Origin: Sphingorhabdus sp. Alg239-R122
Lineage (GTDB): Bacteria; Pseudomonadota; Alphaproteobacteria; Sphingomonadales; Sphingomonadaceae
Length of the DNA: 64,000 nt
NCBI RefSeq assembly: GCF_900537065.1
Contig: NZ_UNRC01000001.1
Location: 62,001 to 126,000, forward strand
Reading direction: 5' to 3'
The translations under genes and the position numbers were made by a program. Shown one piece after another: positions 19,194-26,773 of this stretch (its first letter is position 1; the number at the start of each line of letters is the position of its first letter). Below the pieces are notes generated by a model. That model did not search any database, had not been told where the DNA came from, and worked only from the letters and a program-made list of their open reading frames with translations.

Positions 19194-19922
19194 CTATATC
19201 AGCCCTTTGCTGCGTAGGCTGACATGTCCTTCCTTGCCGATAATCACATGATCATGCACTGATATGCCCAACCGCCGTCCGGCCTCTGCAATTTCACGCG
19301 TAATGGCAATGTCCTGCTTACTGGGGGATGGATTGCCACTAGGATGGTTATGAACCAGGATCAACGACACCGCGCCTAAGTCAAGCGCGCGCTTGATAAC
19401 CTGGCGTGTGTAGATGGCGGCCTGGTCAACCGAGCCATCACCTATATGTTCATCGCGGATCAGCATATTCTTGCTGTTAAGGAACAGCACCCGCACGCGT
19501 TCGATCGTGAGATGTGCCATGTCGGCGCGCAGATAGTCCAGCAGTGCAGCCCAGCCGCTTAGAATGGGCTGCTCTTTGACAGGTTCTTGTATAAGGCGCA
19601 GCGCGGATAGTTGTGCTATTTTGAGTGCAGCCGCACTGGTTTTGCCCATACCCTTGACTGCAAGAAGACTGTCAGATGGCGCAGACAGCACGCCTGCCAG
19701 ACCGCCAAATTCATCAATCAGCCGTTTCGCCAATGGCTTGGTGTCACGCCGCGGAATGGCAAGCATGAGCAGATATTCGATAAGCTCATGATCTAGCAAT
19801 GCATCATTTGCGCCGTGTAGCAGCCGTTCACGCAGCCGTGCCCGGTGGCCCGTACCTGTATGCACCTTGTCTTTTGGCTTGGGCGGCAAACTGTTCATGT
19901 CCTTATCATAGAGCGGAACCAT
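19194..19922 (-). CDS. radC: RadC/JAMM-domain DNA repair family protein
   Basis: The protein has 242 residues. The N-terminal half has a helix-hairpin-helix patch (LLAVKGMGKTSAAALKIAQL). The C-terminal half has the JAMM metalloprotease signature VHNHPSGNPSPSKQD with its His-x-His and Asp ligands. The historical link to recombination repair is weak, and the true role of the family is unsettled. An alternative ATG lies eight codons in, at 19898. It heads the minus-strand block and is divergent from ydbH, with 51 bases between them. Confidence 0.9.
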   Translation of the reverse strand: MVPLYDKDMNSLPPKPKDKVHTGTGHRARLRERLLHGANDALLDHELIEYLLMLAIPRRDTKPLAKRLIDEFGGLAGVLSAPSDSLLAVKGMGKTSAAALKIAQLSALRLIQEPVKEQPILSGWAALLDYLRADMAHLTIERVRVLFLNSKNMLIRDEHIGDGSVDQAAIYTRQVIKRALDLGAVSLILVHNHPSGNPSPSKQDIAITREIAEAGRRLGISVHDHVIIGKEGHVSLRSKGLI

Positions 19923-19973
19923 ATCAGCGCAACAGGCGTAAATTACACGTTATTTTTTGACATATAACAATGC

Positions 19974-22900
19974 ATGATTGCACTTGCCGGAATGCGGGAG
20001 CATATTCGCCGAATGTCCGAAGCCGAAACAGATAGACAGACCCGCGGAGTCTTCGGTTCGCTATCGTTTAAGCTCCGGATTCTGCTGTTCCTGGCAATAT
20101 TATTTGCCGGTGCATTAATAGCCGTCATTTCCCAGCGGCAGGAAATTGCCCGCGAGCTGCTTTCGGATGAGCTTGAGGAACAGGGAATAGATGCGACGTA
20201 TGAAATCGAAGAGGTAGGTCTCGAAAAACAGATCGTGCGCAATATCAAAATCGGGGATCCTGATGCGCCCGATGCCACTATTGAGCGCATGATCATTGAG
20301 CTGCGCCCTGAATGGGGTGCAGTCGCGATAGACGGCATCATTGTCGAGGGGTTGCGTATATATGGCAGCTATAAGGATGGGTATCTGTCATTCGGTACGC
20401 TTGACCCGTACCTGCAGTCAGATTCGGATGGTCCGCCCGAACTTCCCGAGTGGCAATTGACATTAAAGGATGCGCGCGGACACATTGATACCGATTATGG
20501 CGTGATTGGGTTGTCGGCAGATGGTTCCGGCTATTTGCAGAACGGGTTTCGCGGCAATATCGCCGCTATATCGCGCCAGCTTGATTATAATGGCTGCCGT
20601 ATTGAGCGTCCGACACTATATGGCGAGATATCCATCCGGTCGGGACGTCCGAAGTTTAATGGGCCTGCCCGGTTTGATTCGTTGATATGTCCTGCAAAAA
20701 ACGTGCGGGTAGGGCAGTCTGATATCCAGTTGGCACTGAATCTGTCCAATGATTTTGAGACGTTGCACGGCGAAACTGTCGCCGATATCGAAAAAGCCCG
20801 CCTTTTCGGAATGGTGTCAGACCACGTTACGGCAAGTACGGATTTTAGTTGGAATGCAGGAAATCTGACTGGCCAGGCTGACCTGACAGCGATCAATTCG
20901 GCTTATGGTGATGTACGAAGCCGGCAATTCAGTTTTACAGGTGATTTTTCGGCATCGGATAATTTTACCGCTGCCAAAGTGGATGGTGATGTACAGGTGC
21001 GCCAAATGGCAATCCCTGGCAATGTCTGGCAGGGACTGTCCGAAGTAGCGCGAGGTAACGGGGATACACCTATCGGCCCCCTGCTGACCAAATTCATCCG
21101 TGCCGCGCGACCTCAAACGGATAATATGTCACTCACCACACCGCTTGTCATAAATTATCGCGACGGTGTGGCGGATATACTGCTTAAGGATGCTGACCTG
21201 CTGAATTCTGGTGGAGAAGCTATATTCACAGCGCGTGATGTGCGTGTCAAAACGAGCGGTAACGGCCTGAAAAATGCGACAGGTGAATTTGCAGTCACTG
21301 GGCAGGGCTTGCCGCAGCTTTCAGCCGAATTTGATGCGTTGAGTATCAATAGTTTCCGTGTGCGTGCCCAAATGTTGAGCTACGCAAGCGGTTCGTCTTC
21401 GCTGGCCCTGCCGATGTTTGTAGTGCAGAAAAATGGATCAGGCGCTTATGGTTTTTCGGGCCGTGCGATGGTTTCTGGCCCACTGCCTGACGGATATGTA
21501 TGGGGACTGCGTGTACCGCTTAAGGGCGGATGGACACGCCAGACGGGCCTGCGCATGTATAATGAATGTCAGGATTTTGAGTTTGCCGCGCTGAAATATG
21601 CCAGTATTCGCACCAATGGGCGCTTCATCCGTATTTGCCCCGATGAAGGGAGGCCAATTATCGCTCAGCGTGGTAATGATTACATCGTGTCCGCCAGCCT
21701 GCCTGATGGTCAGTTTGGCGGCTATTTGGGTGATACGCCGATTGATATACAAGCGGGCAACTTTGCATTTGCTTTGCCCGGGCAGGTGCGTGCGAAAAAC
21801 CTGACCATCCTGATTGGCGAGGGTGACACGGCAACCCGCATTGTTGCGGGACAGTTTAATGGCACGCTTGGCGATAGGGTCAGTGGCAGTTTTGACAATG
21901 CCAATGCGAATATTGCCAATGTACCGCTCGACCTGACTGAAGGAAGAGGACGGCTGGAATTTGCAAATTCGGTGCTGGATATACAGGTCGATAACTGGCG
22001 AGTTTCGGATCAGGCCGAACGTAGTCGGTTTGAACCTCTTGTAACGCATGATGCGCAAATTCGGCTGCAGGACGGCATTATCACTGCAAATGCTCTATTG
22101 CACGAACCTGAAACTGATGCCGCCATTGTTAATGTGGATATCCGGCACGATCTTGGCAACTCGCGTGGTGGCGCGGATCTGACTGTGGCTGACATAAGCT
22201 TTAATGACCGCCTTCAACCCGAAATGCTGACCGGGCTTGCGCTGGGCGTGGTCGCCAATGTGGACGGGCAAGTGCGCGGGCAGGGACGAATCGACTGGAG
22301 CAGCGTTGGTGTTAGTAGTGCGGGTCGGTTTCGTACCGATGATATGGACTTGGCAGCAGCTTTTGGTCCTGTGGCCGGACTTTCGGGCGAAATAGAATTT
22401 ACCGACCTACTGGCGCTGGAGACTGCTCCTGGACAGCTTGCGCGTATGGATGAGGTCAATCCCGGTATTGCGGCATTGGATGGGGTGATCCGCTATCAGC
22501 TGATTTCGGGGCAAAGGATGAAAATTGAAGGCGGAGAGTGGCCATTTGCAGGTGGTAAGCTGTTTTTGGAGCCAACCATACTCGACTTTTCCGAAGAAAA
22601 AGTGCGTAACTTGGTTTTCCGGATAGAAGGATTGGACGCGGCCAAGTTTTTGCTCCGTTTCGATTTTGACAATCTGGCGGCAACGGGCATATTTGATGGC
22701 CGCTTGCCGATGGTGTTCGATCAAAATGGCGGACGTATTGATGGTGGGCGGCTGGATGTGCGCAGCGAAGGCGGGACACTCGCCTATATCGGACAACTCA
22801 CTTATGAGGATCTCAGCCCAATGGCCAATTTCGCTTTTAATGCGCTCAGGGCGATGGAATATGATGAGCTCACCATCCGGATGAACGGACCGCTTGACGG

Positions 22901-23219
22901 TGAAATCATTACCGATGTGAATATGGAAGGCGTTCGGCAGGGTGTACAGGCACAGAAAAACTTTATCACGCGCCAACTTGCAAAATTGCCCATCGTTTTC
23001 AAAATCAGGATCAAGGCGCCCTTTATGCAGCTTATCAATACCGGGCGCTCGCTCTATGATGCGGAATATATTCCGGATCCGGTCGCTGCGGGTCTATTGC
23101 GCCGCTTGCCGCCGCTTATGCCCGACACGGATCGACCGCCGCAACCTGAAACATTTCCACAGGAAGATACAGAAAATGAAGGGGTTGTTCAGCCTCTGGA
23201 AAGCGAGAATATGCGATGA
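19974..23219 (+). CDS. ydbH: YdbH-family AsmA-like intermembrane protein
   Basis: This large protein (1081 residues from the first ATG, with alternatives at 19992 and 20013) has one N-terminal membrane helix at about 36-54 and a long beta-rich body, as in YdbH. In E. coli YdbH is an AsmA-like bridge that, redundantly with TamB and YhdP, moves phospholipid to the outer membrane. The diagnostic evidence is context: it overlaps a YnbE lipoprotein gene by ATGA and a YdbL gene follows, exactly the E. coli order. The C-terminal region (FKIRIKAPFMQLINTGRSLYD) is conserved-looking. It is somewhat longer than the E. coli protein. Confidence 0.88.
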   Translation: MIALAGMREHIRRMSEAETDRQTRGVFGSLSFKLRILLFLAILFAGALIAVISQRQEIARELLSDELEEQGIDATYEIEEVGLEKQIVRNIKIGDPDAPDATIERMIIELRPEWGAVAIDGIIVEGLRIYGSYKDGYLSFGTLDPYLQSDSDGPPELPEWQLTLKDARGHIDTDYGVIGLSADGSGYLQNGFRGNIAAISRQLDYNGCRIERPTLYGEISIRSGRPKFNGPARFDSLICPAKNVRVGQSDIQLALNLSNDFETLHGETVADIEKARLFGMVSDHVTASTDFSWNAGNLTGQADLTAINSAYGDVRSRQFSFTGDFSASDNFTAAKVDGDVQVRQMAIPGNVWQGLSEVARGNGDTPIGPLLTKFIRAARPQTDNMSLTTPLVINYRDGVADILLKDADLLNSGGEAIFTARDVRVKTSGNGLKNATGEFAVTGQGLPQLSAEFDALSINSFRVRAQMLSYASGSSSLALPMFVVQKNGSGAYGFSGRAMVSGPLPDGYVWGLRVPLKGGWTRQTGLRMYNECQDFEFAALKYASIRTNGRFIRICPDEGRPIIAQRGNDYIVSASLPDGQFGGYLGDTPIDIQAGNFAFALPGQVRAKNLTILIGEGDTATRIVAGQFNGTLGDRVSGSFDNANANIANVPLDLTEGRGRLEFANSVLDIQVDNWRVSDQAERSRFEPLVTHDAQIRLQDGIITANALLHEPETDAAIVNVDIRHDLGNSRGGADLTVADISFNDRLQPEMLTGLALGVVANVDGQVRGQGRIDWSSVGVSSAGRFRTDDMDLAAAFGPVAGLSGEIEFTDLLALETAPGQLARMDEVNPGIAALDGVIRYQLISGQRMKIEGGEWPFAGGKLFLEPTILDFSEEKVRNLVFRIEGLDAAKFLLRFDFDNLAATGIFDGRLPMVFDQNGGRIDGGRLDVRSEGGTLAYIGQLTYEDLSPMANFAFNALRAMEYDELTIRMNGPLDGEIITDVNMEGVRQGVQAQKNFITRQLAKLPIVFKIRIKAPFMQLINTGRSLYDAEYIPDPVAAGLLRRLPPLMPDTDRPPQPETFPQEDTENEGVVQPLESENMR

Positions 23220-23470
23220 ATCACGATAAATTGACCTCTGCAATATATGCTGGCATTCCAATAAACATGGTTTCAGCATATATTACAGGGCGAAAAACAG
23301 CATTGATGCTGTTCATGACTGCCGGTTTGGCACTGCAAGGCTGCGTAAATGTAGCTGCACCAGACAAACCGATCGTGATTGAACTGAACATCAATATAAA
23401 ACAGGAAGTTGTCTATCGGCTGGCAGATGATGCAAAAGCGTTGATAGATGAAAATCCGGAGATTTTTTGA
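23216..23470 (+). CDS. ynbE: YnbE-family outer-membrane lipoprotein
   Basis: The frame of 84 residues starts in an ATGA overlap with ydbH. The lipobox LALQGC is followed by a short mature domain (PIVIELNINIKQEVVYRL and ALIDENPEIF) that matches YnbE. The signal region is unusually long from this ATG. A start at 23267 (MVSAYITGRK) would give a 67-residue protein closer to the family. In E. coli YnbE stacks onto YdbH to complete the bridge to the outer membrane. Confidence 0.85.
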   Translation: MNHDKLTSAIYAGIPINMVSAYITGRKTALMLFMTAGLALQGCVNVAAPDKPIVIELNINIKQEVVYRLADDAKALIDENPEIF

Positions 23471-23850
23471 TGCGTAAAATTATGATGACAGCGATAATTG
23501 CCAGCTTGGGTGTTGCAACACTTGCAACAACGGCGTCGGCACAACGTGACCCGGCTTATCAGGCTGCACGTTCACAGGGGCTTATCGGTGAAAAGCCGGA
23601 TGGTTATCTGGGCTTTGTCACTTCGCCTTCTGCTGCGATCAAGGCGATGGTTGAGGATATCAATATCAAGCGTAAGGCCTTTTATATCAGAAAGGCGAGC
23701 GAAAATAATGTAACACCGCAGGATTTTGCCTTCACCACAGGCTGCGATGCCATTGCCCGCACTGCTGCGGGTGAAAAATACCAATCCCCCGATGGCGTCT
23801 GGCGCACACGTACTAGCGAGCCTCCGGTTCGTGATCCGCGCTGTCCCTGA
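23470..23850 (+). CDS. ydbL: YdbL-family (DUF1318) periplasmic protein
   Basis: The ATG at 23470 overlaps the ynbE stop by one base (TGATG). The protein has 126 residues with a Sec signal peptide (cleavage likely after TASA). A DUF1318 mature part follows (ARSQGLIGEKPDGYLGFV, then a helix with KAMVEDINIKRKAFY). A C-terminal extension holds two cysteines (TTGCDAIA, RDPRCP) that may pair. In E. coli YdbL modulates the YdbH-YnbE complex. The operon ends just downstream at a clear terminator. Confidence 0.87.
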   Translation: MRKIMMTAIIASLGVATLATTASAQRDPAYQAARSQGLIGEKPDGYLGFVTSPSAAIKAMVEDINIKRKAFYIRKASENNVTPQDFAFTTGCDAIARTAAGEKYQSPDGVWRTRTSEPPVRDPRCP

Positions 23851-23874
23851 TCAGCGGCGAAATCATAAGATTCA

Positions 23875-23910
23875 AGAGCACTGGAACTGCGGGTTCCGGT
23901 GCTCTTTTTA
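23875..23910 (+). terminator. intrinsic terminator after ydbL
   Basis: A stem AGAGCAC-T-GGAAC pairs with GTTCC-G-GTGCTCT around a short loop, 13 positions with one T-G wobble, and is followed by TTTTTAT. It closes the ydbH-ynbE-ydbL operon. Confidence 0.85.
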
Positions 23911-23951
23911 TATAGTGTGAAAATAAGCTGTGTGCTGGTGCAGCATGACCA

Positions 23952-23980
23952 TTGACTAATTGCCGTGCACTTTCTAAACG
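23952..23980 (+). promoter_or_regulatory. possible sigma70-type promoter for the atp operon
   Basis: TTGACT at 23952-23957 is followed after 17 bases by TAAACG at 23975-23980. The -35 box is good and the -10 box is weak. It lies between the ydbL terminator and the first atp gene, where a promoter is expected. Confidence 0.25.
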
Positions 23981-24058
23981 GGCCGCGCCTTGGCGGGTTT
24001 GACTGCTGTCATGTCACGCGCCCGAACTTCGTCAAAACGGCGGAAAAGGGAGCTTTAC

Positions 24059-24433
24059 ATGGCTGAAGAAAAACCCGGGCAGACCCAAAGCGGTGAAGAT
24101 CCGCGGATAGATTCTCTGGAAGAACGAATCCGTAGGGCCGATGCCGCTGAGCAGATGCGTTCAGGCCAGGATGCGCCAAGCGAAGCCGATGAAGATTATC
24201 GGCTTGGTAACCGCATATTGGCCGAACTTATCGGTGGGATTGCTGGTGGCATGCTATTTGGATGGTTGTTTGACCGGATATTTGGCACGTCTCCCTGGCT
24301 CCTGCTCACCTTTCTCTTTTTGGGGATTGTGGTGGTGTTCAGGAACATTATCAGGTTATCGAACGAGCAGTCTCGTAAAGCCCGTGAAAAGGCTATGGCG
24401 CACGAAGCGACAAACGAAACTGGTCAGGATTGA
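24059..24433 (+). CDS. atpI: AtpI/AtpZ family ATP synthase accessory protein
   Basis: An upstream start at 23990 is possible, but the ATG at 24059 has GGGAG eight bases before it and gives 124 residues. An acidic, charged N-terminal half is followed by two membrane helices (ELIGGIAGGMLFGWLF and SPWLLLTFLFLGIVVVF). A basic tail ends the protein. AtpI-type proteins help assemble the c-ring and may carry Mg or Ca. Its place directly ahead of atpB supports the call. Confidence 0.85.
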   Translation: MAEEKPGQTQSGEDPRIDSLEERIRRADAAEQMRSGQDAPSEADEDYRLGNRILAELIGGIAGGMLFGWLFDRIFGTSPWLLLTFLFLGIVVVFRNIIRLSNEQSRKAREKAMAHEATNETGQD

Positions 24434-24483
24434 GTTTATGGGCGGCCCGTTCGCCCGAATGAAGAAAGTCGTGAGGATTTATC

Positions 24484-25269
24484 GTGGCAGGTGAAGAAGG
24501 CAAAATTGACCCGATGCATCAGTTTGAGATCCAGCCCATTTTTGATGGCGGATTTGAAATTGCGGGCCAGACGATTAATTTCACGAACAGCGCGCTGTGG
24601 ATGATACTAACATTCATCACGCTGTGGATTTTCATGTTGGGTGGCATGAAGCGTGAAATCATTCCCGGCCGCTGGCAGGTGATGGTTGAAAGCATGAGCA
24701 ACTTCGTCACTAATATGCTGACCAGCAATGTGGGTGAAGCAGGCCGCAAATATGTGCCTTATGTTTTCTCATTGTTCATGTTTATCCTGTTTGCCAATAT
24801 CCTTGGCATGCTGCCTATCGGTGTTATCGGGCTGCACCCATTTACGGTGACGAGCCATATTGCAATTACCGGCATATTGGCGGTGCTCAGCTTCTCTATT
24901 GTGTTGATTGTCGGTTTCTGGAAGCATGGTCTCCACTTTTTCTCACTATTCGTACCGCATGGTACACCGCTGCCAATGGTGCCGTTTATTGCGGTCATTG
25001 AATTTATTTCCTTCATGATCCGTCCATTCAGCCTTGGTCTGCGTCTGTTCGTGGCTATGACCGCAGGACACGTCCTGTTGAAAGTGCTGGGCGGCTTTGT
25101 GATCAACTCGACCAACGCGGGCGCCGGTTATGGCGCGCTGGTCGGTATTCCAAGTTTCATGCTGATGGTCGGTATCAGCGCGCTTGAGCTGCTGGTGGCG
25201 GTTATTCAGGCATATGTTTTCGCGCTTCTCACATCGCTTTACATTAACGATGCAGAGAATTTGCACTAA
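24484..25269 (+). CDS. atpB: F0F1 ATP synthase subunit A
   Basis: This 261-residue integral membrane protein forms the two proton half-channels next to the c-ring. The essential arginine lies in FSLGLRLFVAMTAGHVLL. The C-terminal helix LELLVAVIQAYVFALLTSLYIND is diagnostic. The start is GTG. It is followed by atpE after 58 bases. Confidence 0.96.
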   Translation: MAGEEGKIDPMHQFEIQPIFDGGFEIAGQTINFTNSALWMILTFITLWIFMLGGMKREIIPGRWQVMVESMSNFVTNMLTSNVGEAGRKYVPYVFSLFMFILFANILGMLPIGVIGLHPFTVTSHIAITGILAVLSFSIVLIVGFWKHGLHFFSLFVPHGTPLPMVPFIAVIEFISFMIRPFSLGLRLFVAMTAGHVLLKVLGGFVINSTNAGAGYGALVGIPSFMLMVGISALELLVAVIQAYVFALLTSLYINDAENLH

Positions 25270-25327
25270 GTTTCACCCGAATTTATCAATAACTTCAATT
25301 TTTAAGTTTAATCCAAGGAGTAGTAAA

Positions 25328-25555
25328 ATGGACGCAGAAGCAGCAAAACTGATCGGTGCAGGTCTTGCAGCAATTGGTGCCGGTATGGCCGCCATTGGTG
25401 TGGGTAACGTATTCGGTTCTTTCCTCGAAAGCGCACTGCGCAATCCGGCAGCAGCCGACGGCCAGCAGGGCCGCCTGTTCATCGGTTTTGCCGCAGCCGA
25501 ACTTCTGGGTCTGCTGGCATTTGTTGTCGCAATGATCCTGATTTTCGTTGCCTAA
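25328..25555 (+). CDS. atpE: F0F1 ATP synthase subunit C
   Basis: The ATG at 25328 has AAGGAG eight bases upstream and yields the standard 75-residue hairpin of two helices. An in-frame upstream start at 25184 would overlap atpB and is rejected. The polar loop RNPAA and the proton-carrying acidic residue E60 in AAAELLGLLAF are present. The c-ring needs 10-15 copies per complex, so this gene must be expressed above its neighbours; the strong Shine-Dalgarno and the hairpin just after the gene fit that need. Confidence 0.96.
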   Translation: MDAEAAKLIGAGLAAIGAGMAAIGVGNVFGSFLESALRNPAAADGQQGRLFIGFAAAELLGLLAFVVAMILIFVA

Positions 25556-25605
25556 ATGATTCTGGCTGGGCGTTTTGTTGTCCGGCCATGATTTTCCGTA
25601 TGGAC

Positions 25606-25633
25606 GCGTATTTTGCCTTCGGGCATAATACGC
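25606..25633 (+). promoter_or_regulatory. stable C(UUCG)G hairpin between atpE and atpF'
   Basis: GCGTATT-T-TGCC pairs with GGCA-T-AATACGC around a TTCG loop closed by C-G, giving eleven base pairs and one T-T mismatch. No T-run follows, so it is unlikely to terminate. Position suggests an mRNA stability or processing element protecting atpE mRNA. Confidence 0.6.
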
Positions 25634-25677
25634 TCTATACGGCATGTGATTTTAACGGTTACTAGCGGACACGCGAT

Positions 25678-26172
25678 ATGCCTCAGATTTCCCAATTGGT
25701 CTCGACCTTCGGCTCCCAGTTCTTCTGGCTGGCGATTACCTTTGGCCTTGTCTACCTCCTGATCGGCCGCTCCATGCTGCCGAAAATCCAATCCACTGTC
25801 GATGCGCGCAACAAGCGTATCGCCGATGATCTGGATGCAGCGCGCATAGCGCACAAACAGGCGGACGAAATCGAAGATCAGTATAAAGCGCGCCAGGCTG
25901 CTGACCGTGACGAAGCGCAGAAAGTAACTGCTGAAGCCAAGGTGCAAGCCACCAAGGCATCGGAAAAGAAGGTACGTGATGCGGACAAGCGCATCGCCAC
26001 CAAAATTACCAAGGCGGAAGCCGATATCGCCGCGCAGACCGAAGCAGCGCTGAGCGAAATTGAAAGCGTCACGGCGGAAGCGACGCAGAATATCGTGTCG
26101 AAGCTGACCAGTGCCAAGGTGACTAAAGCCAAGGCCGTGAAAGCAGTAAAAGGAGCTCTTGCCAATGTTTGA
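25678..26172 (+). CDS. atpG: F0F1 ATP synthase subunit b'
   Basis: The protein has 164 residues. One N-terminal membrane helix (SQFFWLAITFGLVYLLIG, about 12-29) is followed by a long charged coiled coil rich in Ala, Lys and Glu. This is the b' form of the peripheral stalk found in alphaproteobacteria and phototrophs, which pairs with b. The gene symbol varies (atpF', atpF2 or atpG). It overlaps the next gene by eight bases. Confidence 0.92.
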   Translation: MPQISQLVSTFGSQFFWLAITFGLVYLLIGRSMLPKIQSTVDARNKRIADDLDAARIAHKQADEIEDQYKARQAADRDEAQKVTAEAKVQATKASEKKVRDADKRIATKITKAEADIAAQTEAALSEIESVTAEATQNIVSKLTSAKVTKAKAVKAVKGALANV

Positions 26173-26707
26173 GCTGATTTTCTTTCTCGCTGAAGGCGCT
26201 GAACACGCAGAACCATCTGCTCTTGGTCTGACTGCCACTGCGTGGGTTTCGTTGGCGATGCTGGTCTTTATTGGTATCCTGGTCTGGAAAAAAGTACCCG
26301 CGCTGATTACCAGCAATCTGGACAAGCAGATCGAAGATATCCGTACACAGCTGGACGAAGCCAAGTCGCTGCGCGGCGAGGCAGAAAAACTGCGTGCCGA
26401 ATATGAAGCGAAAATGGCATCTGCCTTGACCGAGGCGGAAGACATGAAACACCGCGCCGAACAGGAAGCGGAGTTGATCCTTGAACAGGCCAAGACCGAT
26501 GCCACCAACCTGGTGGAACGCCGCAAGAAAATGGCTGAAGACAAGATCGCTTCCGCCGAACGTACGGCCATTGCGGATATCCGCCGTAAAGTTGCCGGTG
26601 CTGCGAGCAATGCTGCTGCTGACCTGATTGGCGATGTGCACGACGCGGCGGCTGACAAGGCGCTTGTGAACAACACGATTTCTGACCTGGGCAGTAAGCT
26701 TAACTGA
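26165..26707 (+). CDS. atpF: F0F1 ATP synthase subunit b
   Basis: The ATG at 26165 follows AGGAG inside the 3' end of the b' gene; a TTG two codons earlier is less likely. The 180-residue protein has a membrane helix near the N-terminus (ATAWVSLAMLVFIGILVW) and then a coiled-coil stalk dense in Ala and Glu, ending with a helical region that binds delta of F1. The F1 genes are not in this window, so F0 and F1 form separate operons, as is usual in alphaproteobacteria. Confidence 0.93.
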   Translation: MFELIFFLAEGAEHAEPSALGLTATAWVSLAMLVFIGILVWKKVPALITSNLDKQIEDIRTQLDEAKSLRGEAEKLRAEYEAKMASALTEAEDMKHRAEQEAELILEQAKTDATNLVERRKKMAEDKIASAERTAIADIRRKVAGAASNAAADLIGDVHDAAADKALVNNTISDLGSKLN

Positions 26708-26773
26708 GCTATTGCCCCGGCGGTAACCCATTAAAGATTGACCGGATAGTCGCTGTCCTCATATTGGGGATGC

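Noticed and set aside
19923-19973. Promoter from the TTGACA-like box between radC and ydbH
   Set aside because: No -10-like hexamer occurs at 16-18 bases on the plus strand.
21438-22058. 206-codon minus-strand frame inside ydbH
   Set aside because: Antisense shadow of a long confident frame, no start context.
26708-26773. Promoter for uvrC from TTGACC in the atpF-uvrC gap
   Set aside because: The following hexamer at the right spacing is a poor match to the -10 consensus, so it is not supported beyond chance.
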